A DNA stretch of 64,000 bases from JASBZA01 sp964392065 (GTDB lineage Bacteria > Bacillota > Clostridia > Saccharofermentanales > Fastidiosipilaceae). Location: contig CAYMOG010000002.1 in the NCBI GenBank assembly GCA_964392065.1, forward strand, positions 62,001-126,000, in the 5' to 3' direction. Of this stretch, positions 53,729 to 62,606 are shown one piece after another. A model generated the notes under the pieces. The model worked only from the letters and a program-made list of their open reading frames with translations, did not search any database and was not told where the DNA came from. The translations under genes and the position numbers were made by a program. Every line of letters starts with the position of its first letter. Position 1 is the stretch's first letter.

Positions 53729-54838
53729 TTAGAATCTTGTCAAAGTTATTAGACCTTTTTCCCTTTTAATCATGCCTTTTGCTTCATATGGAATTAATCT
53801 TATCCTCAAATCTTTTACAGTGATTCTCAAAATTTTAGACAATTCATTTTCAGAATAAGGTGCTTTATGAAGGGTGGAAATTATAGGATCAAGAGATGGA
53901 TTCTTGGATAATCCCTTCCCTTCTATCCAATCAATTCCTAGTACATCTAGAATGTCATAAGCACCTAAAATTGGATAAGCCCCATCTCTGATGAGCCGAT
54001 TACAACCGCTAGAGCTTTCTTCATAAATATTTCCAGGTAAAGCAAGGACATCTCGGCCTTGCTCTCCGGCTCGCTCGCTTGTTAATAAACTTCCACTGGC
54101 CGCCTTGGCTTCTACGACCAAAGTGGCTTGAGATAGACCACTTATTATTCTATTTCTACTAGGAAAGAATTGTTTCCTAGGTTCCACACCTAGAGGAAAT
54201 TCACTCATCAGAAGGCCAGTCTCACGAATTCTATTTTTAATAGCATTATGTTCTCTAGGGTAGCATAAATCGATTCCATGTGCTAAACAAGCTATAGTAT
54301 ATCCATTATTATCAAGACAAGTTCTATGGGCTTCCGTATCACATCCTCTCGCCAAACCACTCACGATAACTACAGAGTAATCCATAAGCCTAGCAATTTC
54401 TAAGTTAATAAACTTTTTACCATAAAAAGTCATCTTACGCGAACCCACAACACTTAGGAAATACGTGTATTCTTGCAATGCTTTAATCTGTCCTTGCATA
54501 TAGAGTAATAACGGCTTATCTGCAGTTTGATTTAGTAAAAAAGGGTATTCTTTATCCAGAAATGAATAAATTTTAATATTGTCCTTTTCCATCTTTTCAT
54601 TAAGTCGTTGAGCCCATAGATATATCTTGGGAAGTTCGGAATTAAGAAATGTAATTTTATTTTTTGTATGTTTGTCTAAGTCAAGCCTATTAAGATAATC
54701 AAGTAATAACTCTGTACAGACCTCTATACTTGGATTTGAATATGCTAATTCTACGTTTTCGTCAATAATTTGATATAAGACTTTACGGCTCACCAAACCC
54801 TTATAGGACAGTAAGTTTAATAAAATTTTCCAAAGCAT
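53729..54838 (-). CDS. dprA: DNA processing protein DprA
   Basis: DprA protects incoming single-stranded DNA and loads RecA during natural transformation. The 369-residue protein has the Rossmann-like core with SVVGSRKMTFYGKKF, VIVSGLARGCDTEAH, HGIDLCYPREHN, SEFPLGVEPRKQFFPSRNRIISGLS, VVEAKAASGSLLTSERA and ALPGNIYEESSSGCNRLI. A small C-terminal winged-helix part follows (about 310-369). The first 100 residues are a variable SAM-like domain. It follows comM by 11 bases, a common pairing. Competence itself is not shown. Confidence 0.94.
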   Translation of the reverse strand: MLWKILLNLLSYKGLVSRKVLYQIIDENVELAYSNPSIEVCTELLLDYLNRLDLDKHTKNKITFLNSELPKIYLWAQRLNEKMEKDNIKIYSFLDKEYPFLLNQTADKPLLLYMQGQIKALQEYTYFLSVVGSRKMTFYGKKFINLEIARLMDYSVVIVSGLARGCDTEAHRTCLDNNGYTIACLAHGIDLCYPREHNAIKNRIRETGLLMSEFPLGVEPRKQFFPSRNRIISGLSQATLVVEAKAASGSLLTSERAGEQGRDVLALPGNIYEESSSGCNRLIRDGAYPILGAYDILDVLGIDWIEGKGLSKNPSLDPIISTLHKAPYSENELSKILRITVKDLRIRLIPYEAKGMIKREKGLITLTRF

Positions 54839-54849
54839 AAGTTCACCTT

Positions 54850-56376
54850 CTAATTCGTCCTTCGATAGGAGAAAGCTTCTAATATATGTTCTTCTTCAAT
54901 ATGTTTGACATATTCAAGATCTGCAATAGTTCTCGCAACTCTAAGTAATTTATGAAATTGACGAATTGATAAACGTAAAGATTCGGCTAACGCTTCAGCA
55001 AACATAAGTATATTTACTTTTATCTCAAAAGTTTCTCTCATAACATTACTAGGTATTCTTCCATTTAGTTTAGAAATGTCTACTTGGCTATTGGCTTGCC
55101 TTTCGTATTGAATCTTTCTACATTGTAAGACTTTTTCTCTTTCTTCTAAGATATTAAAAGTATTATCTATTATAGTTTTATGCAGCTCTCCGTCTTCCAA
55201 ACGAAGCATATCGACAAATAAATCTATGCGATCAAAAAATGGATTTTGAAATTTCTCCATATAGCGTTTCAGCTCTCCATCAGAACACGAGCAATTTTGT
55301 GCTCTCTCAAATAAGTTTCCGCAGTAACAAGGATTTGCAGCAGAGAACAAAATGAAATTTGCTGGTAATACTTGAATCACGCCATCTCTTGTCCTACGAA
55401 CTTCTGCATCTTGAATAATCGGGCGCAATATATTGAGATGTTGTGTGCTTAAGAAATTAATTTCATCAATAAATAATATGCCATGATCGGCCAAAGTCAG
55501 CTCTCCATAAGGATATTTCGTACTCCCCCCCAACAAGGAAGGAATACTAACTGTACTTTCTATTTCACGGAATGGTGCTTGTCTTGGATAGAAAGTGTTG
55601 GGGACTTTTGTTATAGCAAATTGTTTAGCTTTTTCTACAGCGATTTCATCTTCCAAGTCAGGAAGTAAAGTGGCGCTAGCCTTTGCTATACTGGTTTTAC
55701 CACTTCCTGCAGACCCTAAAAAAAGTATATGATGATTTCCTGCAACCGAAATAGTGGCAGCTCGCCATGCACTCGCTTGTAAATGTAATGGCAGCAAGTG
55801 TTCCTCTTCTAGAAGAACACGGTGTTCGGATTTTATATTCAATCTAGGTGGATCATAAAATTTTTGTTCTGAATAATCCTTAAGTATTTCTACAACCTCT
55901 TTTAAATTGCGCACATAGATACCCCCAGAATAAAAGGCTTCAATCTCTTGTCTAGATTCTTCAGGAAAGAAAAATATATCGGCAGGTGATTCTATAAGAC
56001 TTGGAATCAAAGCAAAGGACTGAGAGCTAGACTTAATCTCTCCTGTTAAAGATAACTCTCCGAAACAGGCAATACGAATAGCACTTGAGAATATCTTCTG
56101 AGCCGCTAATAAACCGATTGCGATGGGCAAATCAAAATATGATCCTGATTTCTTTATCCAAGCGGGTCTTAAATTTATTGTTATTCGCTTATTAGGTTGT
56201 ACTATTCCTAAACTTCTTATTGCGGATCGGACTCTTTGTCTAGATTCCTTAACCGCAGAGTCCGCTAATCCAACTAAATTAAAATAAGGCAAACCAGGGC
56301 TTAAATTTACTTCAACATCAATTAACTGACTCTCCTTGCCTGTAATACAGGCACTATAAATAACTACTGTGCTCAT
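54850..56376 (-). CDS. ComM/YifB family Mg-chelatase-like AAA ATPase
   Basis: This family member (ComM in Haemophilus/Vibrio) is a branch-migration helicase that aids integration of transforming DNA. The 508-residue protein has the N-terminal domain VVIYSACITGKES, VEVNLSPGLPYFNLVGLADSAVKESR, Walker A LFLGSAGSGKTS, Walker B GILFIDEINFL, and the Cys-containing insert with NPCYCGN. The C-terminal Mg-chelatase-like helical domain has LRLSIRQFHKLLRVARTIADLE. The frame opens at 56415, but ATG 56376 follows GGGAGG at eight bases. It heads comM-dprA-topA-trmFO-DUF624. Confidence 0.92.
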   Translation of the reverse strand: MSTVVIYSACITGKESQLIDVEVNLSPGLPYFNLVGLADSAVKESRQRVRSAIRSLGIVQPNKRITINLRPAWIKKSGSYFDLPIAIGLLAAQKIFSSAIRIACFGELSLTGEIKSSSQSFALIPSLIESPADIFFFPEESRQEIEAFYSGGIYVRNLKEVVEILKDYSEQKFYDPPRLNIKSEHRVLLEEEHLLPLHLQASAWRAATISVAGNHHILFLGSAGSGKTSIAKASATLLPDLEDEIAVEKAKQFAITKVPNTFYPRQAPFREIESTVSIPSLLGGSTKYPYGELTLADHGILFIDEINFLSTQHLNILRPIIQDAEVRRTRDGVIQVLPANFILFSAANPCYCGNLFERAQNCSCSDGELKRYMEKFQNPFFDRIDLFVDMLRLEDGELHKTIIDNTFNILEEREKVLQCRKIQYERQANSQVDISKLNGRIPSNVMRETFEIKVNILMFAEALAESLRLSIRQFHKLLRVARTIADLEYVKHIEEEHILEAFSYRRTN

Positions 56377-56699
56377 ATATTTTACCTCCCACAGACTTAG
56401 TCTAAAATAAAACATATAAACTTAAACCATCAAAAAACCTACAAATACCTACAATTGTTTTCGTTCTGCCACAAACAAGATTATGATTTACTACCTTCTA
56501 TATAACTCCTAGCACTCTTCACATATACCCTTAAATTATCGAAATCCATTACAGTTGAATCTTCTTGACAAAAGGTTTAAACTACTGAAGGTTAAAATTA
56601 AAAAATTTGTATTTCATTTTATTTAATAAGAAGTATCATCCTATTATTAATAAACAAAACATTTAAAAGCGAAAGCGATTATTCATAAGGAGTTTAACA
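56377..56699. other. Divergent intergenic region between comM and ychF
   Basis: This AT-rich gap holds no gene I can support. It must carry promoters in both directions. A consensus TTGACA is at 56575-56580 facing ychF, but no -10 lies 16-18 bases beyond it. Facing comM, two direct copies of TTGTAGGT on the minus strand (56447-56454 and 56437-56444) start exactly ten bases apart. AAGGAG before 56700 is the ychF ribosome binding site. Confidence 0.5.
56437..56454 (-). promoter_or_regulatory. Direct repeat TTGTAGGT, ten-base period, upstream of comM
   Basis: Two identical 8-base units one helical turn apart lie about 60-80 bases before the comM start codon. This layout is typical of sites bound side by side by an activator; no known regulator consensus is matched. 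Confidence 0.35.
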
Positions 56700-57794
56700 A
56701 TGAGATTAGGAATTGTCGGCTTGCCTAATGTAGGGAAATCCACATTATTCAATGCTATAACAAACGCAGGTGCGGAGAGTGCAAACTATCCCTTTTGCAC
56801 CATAGAACCTAACGTGGGTATTGTCCATGTCCCAGATGAAAGATTACAGGTCTTAGCTGAAATCAGTAAAACGAAGAAAATCGTTCCAGCCATTATTGAA
56901 TTCGTCGATATTGCGGGTTTAGTAGAAGGTGCTAGTAAAGGCGAAGGTTTAGGTAATCAATTTTTAGCTAATATTCGTGAAACTGAAGCTATAATTGAGG
57001 TCGTTCGCTGTTTTATCGATGAGGATATCACCCATGTCTCAGGATCAACAGATGCTAAGAGAGATATGGAAATCATTGATACAGAACTCATTCTAGCGGA
57101 TTTAGAATGGTTAGATAGAAGAATTGATAAAACAAAAAAACAAGCTAAATCTGGAAACAAGGAAATTTTAGCTGAACTAAAATTTCTTGAAGCATTAAGT
57201 GAACACCTAAGTAACGGAGAATCTGCACGGACTTTTGACCTCGACGAAGAGGATAGAAAATTCACAAAGGACTTAAGCTTACTCTCAGCTAAACCTATTC
57301 TCTATGTAGCAAACGTAGAAGAAGACAAACTTATGGGTGCAGAAGAAAATCCAGAAGTACAAGCTGTTGCGGCCAAAGCCCATGCAGAAGGTTCAGAATT
57401 TGTCATTATTTCCGCGAAGATCGAAGAAGATATTGCTAGCTTGGATGAAGAAGACAAAGCTATGTTTCTAGAGGAACTAGGTCTAGAAGAATCTGGCCTC
57501 GACAAGATTATCAAGTCTTCTTATGATTTATTAGGTTTAATTTCCTATTTAACAACTGGAGAACAAGAAACTAGAGCATGGACAATTACCAATGGTACCA
57601 AAGCACCTCAAGCAGCCGGTAAAATTCATTCAGACTTTGAACGCGGCTTTATTCGTGCAGAAGTTGTCGCCTATGAAGATTTGGCACGAGAAGGCTCCAT
57701 GGCCCATTGTAGAGAGAAAGGTCTGGTACGTTCAGAAGGGAAAGAATATATTTTCAAAGACGGTGATGTTGTCTTATTCCGTTTCAATGTTTAA
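56700..57794 (+). CDS. ychF: Redox-regulated ATPase YchF (OLA1 family)
   Basis: YchF is an Obg-family P-loop protein that prefers ATP and binds ribosomes; it affects stress responses. The 364-residue protein has RLGIVGLPNVGKSTLFNAIT (G1), NYPFCTIEPNVGIV, FVDIAGLVEGASKGEGLGNQFL (G3) and, in place of the NKxD of GTPases, NVEED in ILYVANVEEDKL. A coiled-coil domain sits in the middle (about 130-200) and a TGS domain at the C-terminus with TRAWTITNGTKAPQAAG. Start follows AAGGAG. Its 3' end overlaps coaE by 21 bases. Confidence 0.96.
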   Translation: MRLGIVGLPNVGKSTLFNAITNAGAESANYPFCTIEPNVGIVHVPDERLQVLAEISKTKKIVPAIIEFVDIAGLVEGASKGEGLGNQFLANIRETEAIIEVVRCFIDEDITHVSGSTDAKRDMEIIDTELILADLEWLDRRIDKTKKQAKSGNKEILAELKFLEALSEHLSNGESARTFDLDEEDRKFTKDLSLLSAKPILYVANVEEDKLMGAEENPEVQAVAAKAHAEGSEFVIISAKIEEDIASLDEEDKAMFLEELGLEESGLDKIIKSSYDLLGLISYLTTGEQETRAWTITNGTKAPQAAGKIHSDFERGFIRAEVVAYEDLAREGSMAHCREKGLVRSEGKEYIFKDGDVVLFRFNV

Positions 57795-58448
57795 TGAAGT
57801 TTCCACTTCCCTGTCAGATTCTCCAATCTTAGGAGTAAGGTCTACAGGAATTCCACGAGAGATAAGTTCTCGTTCCATTAGCATAATCAGGCTCTGTTCA
57901 AGTTCTTGTACAGAGCCATTATTATAAATTTTCTCGTCAGCAATTTGCGTATATTCTTCTTCGGACATTTGTATAGACATCCTTCGTCTTGCTTCCGTTT
58001 CGTCCATACCGCGTTCTTGTAAGCGTTTTAGACGAATGGAATCTTCTGTCCAGATTACCCATACTTGATCCGATACATCCAGAAAGCCTTCGCGTACAGG
58101 GATAGGAACATCTAAGACAATAACTTTTTCTTTAGCTTTCTTAGCCTTTTCAATTCTTTTACCCATTTCATGAATAACATGTTTGTGAATAATAAAGCTT
58201 AGCTTATCCAATAATGTTTTGTCTTGAAACACCAAGTCACCCATTTTTTTTCTATTAAGTGATTTATCTTCACCAATGAAGTCCGGACCAAACACTTCGA
58301 TAATTTCTGGAATTGCAGCTCCGCCTGCTTCTGTAACTTCATGGGATATAGCATCTGCGTCGCAGACTTTAAGTCCATGTAGTGCTAGAATTCCTGCTGC
58401 TGTAGACTTCCCGCAACCAATACCACCTGTAATACCTAATACAAACAT
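57774..58448 (-). CDS. coaE: Dephospho-CoA kinase
   Basis: CoaE adds the 3' phosphate in the last step of coenzyme A synthesis. The 224-residue protein has the P-loop LGITGGIGCGKSTAAGIL, LKVCDADAISHEVTEAGGAAI, VIVLDVPIPVREG and VWVIWTEDSIRLKRLQERGMDETEARRRMSIQM. A C-terminal tail of about 20 residues extends past the usual end and is the part that overlaps ychF. It starts one base after polA ends, so the two are cotranscribed. Confidence 0.95.
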   Translation of the reverse strand: MFVLGITGGIGCGKSTAAGILALHGLKVCDADAISHEVTEAGGAAIPEIIEVFGPDFIGEDKSLNRKKMGDLVFQDKTLLDKLSFIIHKHVIHEMGKRIEKAKKAKEKVIVLDVPIPVREGFLDVSDQVWVIWTEDSIRLKRLQERGMDETEARRRMSIQMSEEEYTQIADEKIYNNGSVQELEQSLIMLMERELISRGIPVDLTPKIGESDREVETSLNIETE

Positions 58449-61064
58449 TTATTTACTCTCATACCAATTCTTTGCTGTTTTCACTTCGACTTCTAGGGGA
58501 ATGTCCAGATTGGCGGCATTCTCCATTTCCCGTTTCAAAATAGCTAAAACCTTCTCTCTAACATCTTCTTTTGCTTCTAGCAATAACTCGTCATGTACTT
58601 GTAAAAGAATATGAGCATCTAAGTCTTCATCTCTTAGTGCTTTTTCCGTATTAATCATTGCGATTTTCATAATATCAGCCGCGGTTCCCTGAATAGGTGC
58701 ATTCATAGCCGCTCTTTCTCCGAAGCTTCTCACATTATAATTCTTAGCCGTTAATTCAGGAATATACCGTCTTCTGCCGAAATAGGTCTCCACATAACCA
58801 TGTTCCCTGCCAAACTGCTTAAGACTTTCCATATAAGGTCCTACACTTTTATAGATAGCATAATAGCCTTCTATATATTCTTTTGCTTCTTGTCTACTAA
58901 TATTTAAATCTTGAGATAGACCAAAATCTGAAATCCCATAGATAATACTAAAATTTACCGTTTTAGCAGCAGCCCTTTGATCTGGATTGACTTCTTCTTC
59001 TGGTATACCGAAGATACTTGAAGCTGTTCTTTTGTGTATATCTGCATTATGCTTAAAAGCATCTATTAAGCTTTCTTCATTGGCTAAAACTGCAAGTAAA
59101 CGTAATTCTACTTGAGAATAATCAGCATCAATAAGTACATATCCTGGACTTGCCACAAACGCTTTACGTATTTGTCTACCATCATCTTCTCGTATTGGAA
59201 TATTTTGCAAGTTAGGTTCCGAACTACTCAATCTCCCTGTTGTCGTTAACGTTTGATGAAAACTTGTATGTATCCTTCCATCGGTTTGAATTTCTTTGGC
59301 CAAACCTTGTATAAATGTCGAGTCCAATTTCGAGACCGTGCGATAGTCTAGAACCTTCTGTATGATGGGGTGAAATGGCGCCATACGTTCTAGCTCAGAA
59401 GCAGCAGTAGAATAATTACCAGTAGCTGTCTTCTTCCCTGTTTGGATACCCATTTCTTCATAGAGGACTTCACCTAATTGCATTGGAGAATTAATATTGA
59501 AGTCATGGCCTGCCTCAATAAAAATCTCCTCTTGTAGGCGTTTAGCTTTTGCACGAAAATTCTCACCTAGACCTTGAAGTATGTCCATATCGACTCGCAC
59601 ACCTCTAGCTTCCATCTTCCCTAGAACACTGGCCAAAGGATATTCAATTTCTTCGGCTAAGGTTTTGAGCTCTTTCTCAATTAAACGCGCTTCAACTTCT
59701 TCATAGAGCTTCAACATCATAAATATTTCATGTATGCCTTGCACTTCACTTGCGTCTAGGTTTCCTGAGAAGGCCTCTATAATTTGTTCTGTATGGAACA
59801 CGTTTTCTCTTAGTACTAATGTATACACTTCGGCCAAAGTTTTACCTGCCACTTCAAATCCTACTAAATAAGAAGCAATATGTAGATCTACAATATGCCT
59901 AAGAGGATAATAAGAAATGGATTTAGACAACGTTTTCCAATCATAACAATGTAATGTATTATTCTTATTATGTAACTCTTGAAGAATTTCTCTGATATTT
60001 TCTATAGTCTTATTAGTCTCTATATAAAATTCCCATTCTTTATCTCCTTCATACCCAAGCATAAGTGTAAAGGTCTGTGAGTTTTCATGTAATTGAAACC
60101 ATAAATAGAAATCCTGTCTAGAAATATCCTTTAATTGAGTAATTTCTGCACGATATAGTGTCCATTCTGGTAATTGTGTCGTGGTGATTTCTTCAAGAGT
60201 ATTCTCTAGGCCAAATCGACTGATCAAGGATTTAAATCCTAATTCTGAGAAGAGCTTAAAAGTTTCTTCTTGATCAGGACTTTCGACAAGCATTTCATCT
60301 AGAGTAAACTCCAAATCCATATTTGTATCAATACGTGCTAAATCTTGAGATAAATAAGCCAAGTCTTTACCTTCTCTAAGATTTTTCCCAACAGCTCCTT
60401 TTACTTTGTCAGCATGAGCATATATCGTGTCTAAATCACCATATTCTATTAGTAGTTTCCTAGCCGTTTTATCTCCAATACCTTTGATGCCAGGAATATT
60501 ATCTGAAGTGTCTCCCATAAGAGCTTTGAAATCAACTACTTGATCGGGACGAATGCCAAATTCTTCTTCTAATAGCTCAGGTGTATAGAGGATAGTTTTA
60601 CCTCCTTTTTTGGGATAGATTTGTTTTACATTCTCACTTAATAATTGGAAATCATCCCTATCTCCACTTAAGATGAGCACCTCACACTCCGTACTACATT
60701 GCTTAACCAGCGATCCAATAATATCATCCGCTTCGTATCCAATTCTTTCTATTTGATAGATATTAAGTGCTTCGAGACAAGCTTTTAGCATAGGCATTTG
60801 CACCGCTAGATCTTCAGGCATACCTTCTCTTTGGGCTTTATATTCTTTAAATAATTTATGTCGAAATGTTGGTTCTTTGCGATCAAAGGCAACTGCAATA
60901 TGTGTTGGTTTATATTCTTCGTAATAACGCATTAGCATGGTAATAAACGTATATACAGCGCCTGTTGGGGTACCATCTGGGGATGTGAGTTGTCCTTGAC
61001 GACCTTGTCCGTAAAAAGCACGATTAATGATGGAATTTCCATCGACTATTAAAATGGTAGACAT
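58449..61064 (-). CDS. polA: DNA polymerase I
   Basis: PolA removes RNA primers and fills gaps. The 871-residue protein has the 5' nuclease domain (ILIVDGNSIINRAFYG, VAFDRKEPTFRHKLFKEYKAQR, LMGDTSDNIPGIKGIGDKTA), a middle domain and the polymerase domain (VLIDADYSQVELRLLAVL, the O-helix RAAAKTVNFSIIYG, and ILLQVHDELLLE). The middle domain lacks the DxE and other acidic residues of an active 3'-5' exonuclease, so proofreading is probably absent, as in many Bacillota. The open frame runs to 61154, but ATG 61064 after AAAGGA gives the family start. Confidence 0.96.
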   Translation of the reverse strand: MSTILIVDGNSIINRAFYGQGRQGQLTSPDGTPTGAVYTFITMLMRYYEEYKPTHIAVAFDRKEPTFRHKLFKEYKAQREGMPEDLAVQMPMLKACLEALNIYQIERIGYEADDIIGSLVKQCSTECEVLILSGDRDDFQLLSENVKQIYPKKGGKTILYTPELLEEEFGIRPDQVVDFKALMGDTSDNIPGIKGIGDKTARKLLIEYGDLDTIYAHADKVKGAVGKNLREGKDLAYLSQDLARIDTNMDLEFTLDEMLVESPDQEETFKLFSELGFKSLISRFGLENTLEEITTTQLPEWTLYRAEITQLKDISRQDFYLWFQLHENSQTFTLMLGYEGDKEWEFYIETNKTIENIREILQELHNKNNTLHCYDWKTLSKSISYYPLRHIVDLHIASYLVGFEVAGKTLAEVYTLVLRENVFHTEQIIEAFSGNLDASEVQGIHEIFMMLKLYEEVEARLIEKELKTLAEEIEYPLASVLGKMEARGVRVDMDILQGLGENFRAKAKRLQEEIFIEAGHDFNINSPMQLGEVLYEEMGIQTGKKTATGNYSTAASELERMAPFHPIIQKVLDYRTVSKLDSTFIQGLAKEIQTDGRIHTSFHQTLTTTGRLSSSEPNLQNIPIREDDGRQIRKAFVASPGYVLIDADYSQVELRLLAVLANEESLIDAFKHNADIHKRTASSIFGIPEEEVNPDQRAAAKTVNFSIIYGISDFGLSQDLNISRQEAKEYIEGYYAIYKSVGPYMESLKQFGREHGYVETYFGRRRYIPELTAKNYNVRSFGERAAMNAPIQGTAADIMKIAMINTEKALRDEDLDAHILLQVHDELLLEAKEDVREKVLAILKREMENAANLDIPLEVEVKTAKNWYESK

Positions 61065-61111
61065 GATAAGTCCTTTCCTCGACATAAAATCTATTTTTAT
61101 ATTTGAATAAA

Positions 61112-61843
61112 TTATAGCACAGGCCAGGCTACATCCTGGGTAAATAGCTCCCAAGGAGAGCCATTAGGAAGATCTGTAAAATACATTTCTTCTTGTGTGA
61201 TAGGGTGAAAAATCTTAAGTCCATATGCCCATAAACCTAGAAAATAGCTTCTATGCTTTTCTAATTTTATTCCACCATATTTGCTGTCTCCTATTAATGG
61301 CAGGTCTCTTGAAGCCATTTGGACACGAATTTGATGACTTCTGCCTGTCTTTAAGTGAACTAAATATAAACTATAATGCTTGTCTTGGTATTTTACTTTA
61401 TTTACTTCTTTTATTTGCAATACGGAGGCTTTGCCTTCTCCGTTAAGAAGAACTTCAGAGCGATTACTTATACTATCTTTTGATAGAGTATCTGACCATA
61501 CAGTCCAGTCATCACCTAGATTTCCGCTAGGTGCTAGTGCTAAATAATATTTCTCCCATCGTTGCTTGCGAATTTGCTCTGACAAACGCGATGCCGCTTT
61601 GGAGGTTTTAGCAAGACAAATCACACCACCTGTATTTCGATCGAGCCGATGCACAAGACCCATGAACACATTCCCAGGTTTTTGATCTCTTGATTTAATA
61701 AAATCTTTGCTTAAATTGAGAATATCAGGCTTACCGGATTTATCCTCTTGTGATAGGATTCCTGGAGCTTTTCTAACAACTAAGAGATGGTTATCTTCAT
61801 AAAGAATATCATGGGAACTTAATTTATACATTTCAAGAATCAT
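61112..61843 (-). CDS. RluA family pseudouridine synthase
   Basis: The 243-residue protein belongs to the short RluA type without an S4 domain. It starts LYEDNHLLVVRKAPGILSQ and has the catalytic motif LVHRLDRNTGGVICLAK with its Asp, then YYLALAP, HLKTGRSHQIRVQMA and LIGDSKYGG. It isomerises uridine in rRNA or tRNA; the target cannot be read from sequence. The longest frame reaches 61930, inside the previous gene. ATG 61843 overlaps that gene by 11 bases, and ATG 61831 is also possible because no clear ribosome binding site decides. Confidence 0.88.
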   Translation of the reverse strand: MILEMYKLSSHDILYEDNHLLVVRKAPGILSQEDKSGKPDILNLSKDFIKSRDQKPGNVFMGLVHRLDRNTGGVICLAKTSKAASRLSEQIRKQRWEKYYLALAPSGNLGDDWTVWSDTLSKDSISNRSEVLLNGEGKASVLQIKEVNKVKYQDKHYSLYLVHLKTGRSHQIRVQMASRDLPLIGDSKYGGIKLEKHRSYFLGLWAYGLKIFHPITQEEMYFTDLPNGSPWELFTQDVAWPVL

Positions 61844-62606
61844 CCCGCTTAAGCACTTCATTTTCAGCTTTTTCAAGTAGCGATAATAATTGTGCAAGTT
61901 CTTTATGCCCCATGATACGCCATTCTCCACTTTTTAGATTACCTAACGTAATATTCATCATGCGAATACGCTTAAGATTAAGGACTTCAAAGCCTAGAGC
62001 CTCACACATGCGTCTTATCTGACGGTTTAAGCCCTGAGTAATTGTCAATCGAAAACTTCTTTTATCTATAGGTTTCAAAGTTGCAGGTAATGTGGTTTGT
62101 CCCAAGATACGAACACCTGACTCCATAGAATTAATAAATTCAGCGGTTATATCTTTATTAACCCGTACAATATATTCTTTCTCGTGTCCAAATTTTGACT
62201 TGGCGATACGATTTACAATACTACCGTCATTAGTTAGAAGTATTAAACCTTCGGAATCTTTGTCTAACCGTCCTACTGGAAATACGCGCTCCTCTATGTC
62301 CATAAAAGAAATGACATCTAAACCTTGTCGATCTGTTGTCGATGAGATGATACCTTTAGGCTTATTTAAAACAATATACGTAGGATTTATTTTTTTCTTA
62401 TAGATGTGTTTACCTTCAACATATACTTTATCTTTAGCCATTACTTGGTCGCCTAAACTTGCGACTTTTCCATTAATTTCTACTTTTCCTTCTTCAATAA
62501 GACGATCAGCTTGTCTTCTAGAGTATTCACCATAGTTTGCAATATATTTATTAAGACGCATACTATCTTGATCTTGGTGATTGTTTTTATTTCTTTTTTT
62601 ATTCAT
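61833..62606 (-). CDS. RsuA/RluB/RluF family pseudouridine synthase
   Basis: The 257-residue protein has an N-terminal S4 RNA-binding domain (MRLNKYIANYGEYSRRQADRL, EINGKVASLGDQV) after a 15-residue basic lead. The synthase domain follows with TYIVLNKPKGIISST, FPVGRLDKDSEGLILLTNDG (catalytic Asp) and LTITQGLNRQIRRMCEALG. It modifies rRNA, with length and motif nearest RluF/RluB. It overlaps the kinase gene by eight bases and the RluA-type gene by 11. Confidence 0.9.
   Translation of the reverse strand: MNKKRNKNNHQDQDSMRLNKYIANYGEYSRRQADRLIEEGKVEINGKVASLGDQVMAKDKVYVEGKHIYKKKINPTYIVLNKPKGIISSTTDRQGLDVISFMDIEERVFPVGRLDKDSEGLILLTNDGSIVNRIAKSKFGHEKEYIVRVNKDITAEFINSMESGVRILGQTTLPATLKPIDKRSFRLTITQGLNRQIRRMCEALGFEVLNLKRIRMMNITLGNLKSGEWRIMGHKELAQLLSLLEKAENEVLKRDDS

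Noticed and set aside
61065..61154. 30-residue N-terminal extension of PolA
   Set aside because: The extension is not conserved in sequence style, crosses the end of the neighbouring gene, and ATG 61064 has a ribosome binding site.
61225..61446. Hydrophobic plus-strand frame that looks like a small membrane protein
   Set aside because: It lies opposite the RluA-type synthase, and its hydrophobic look comes from the reversed codons of that gene.
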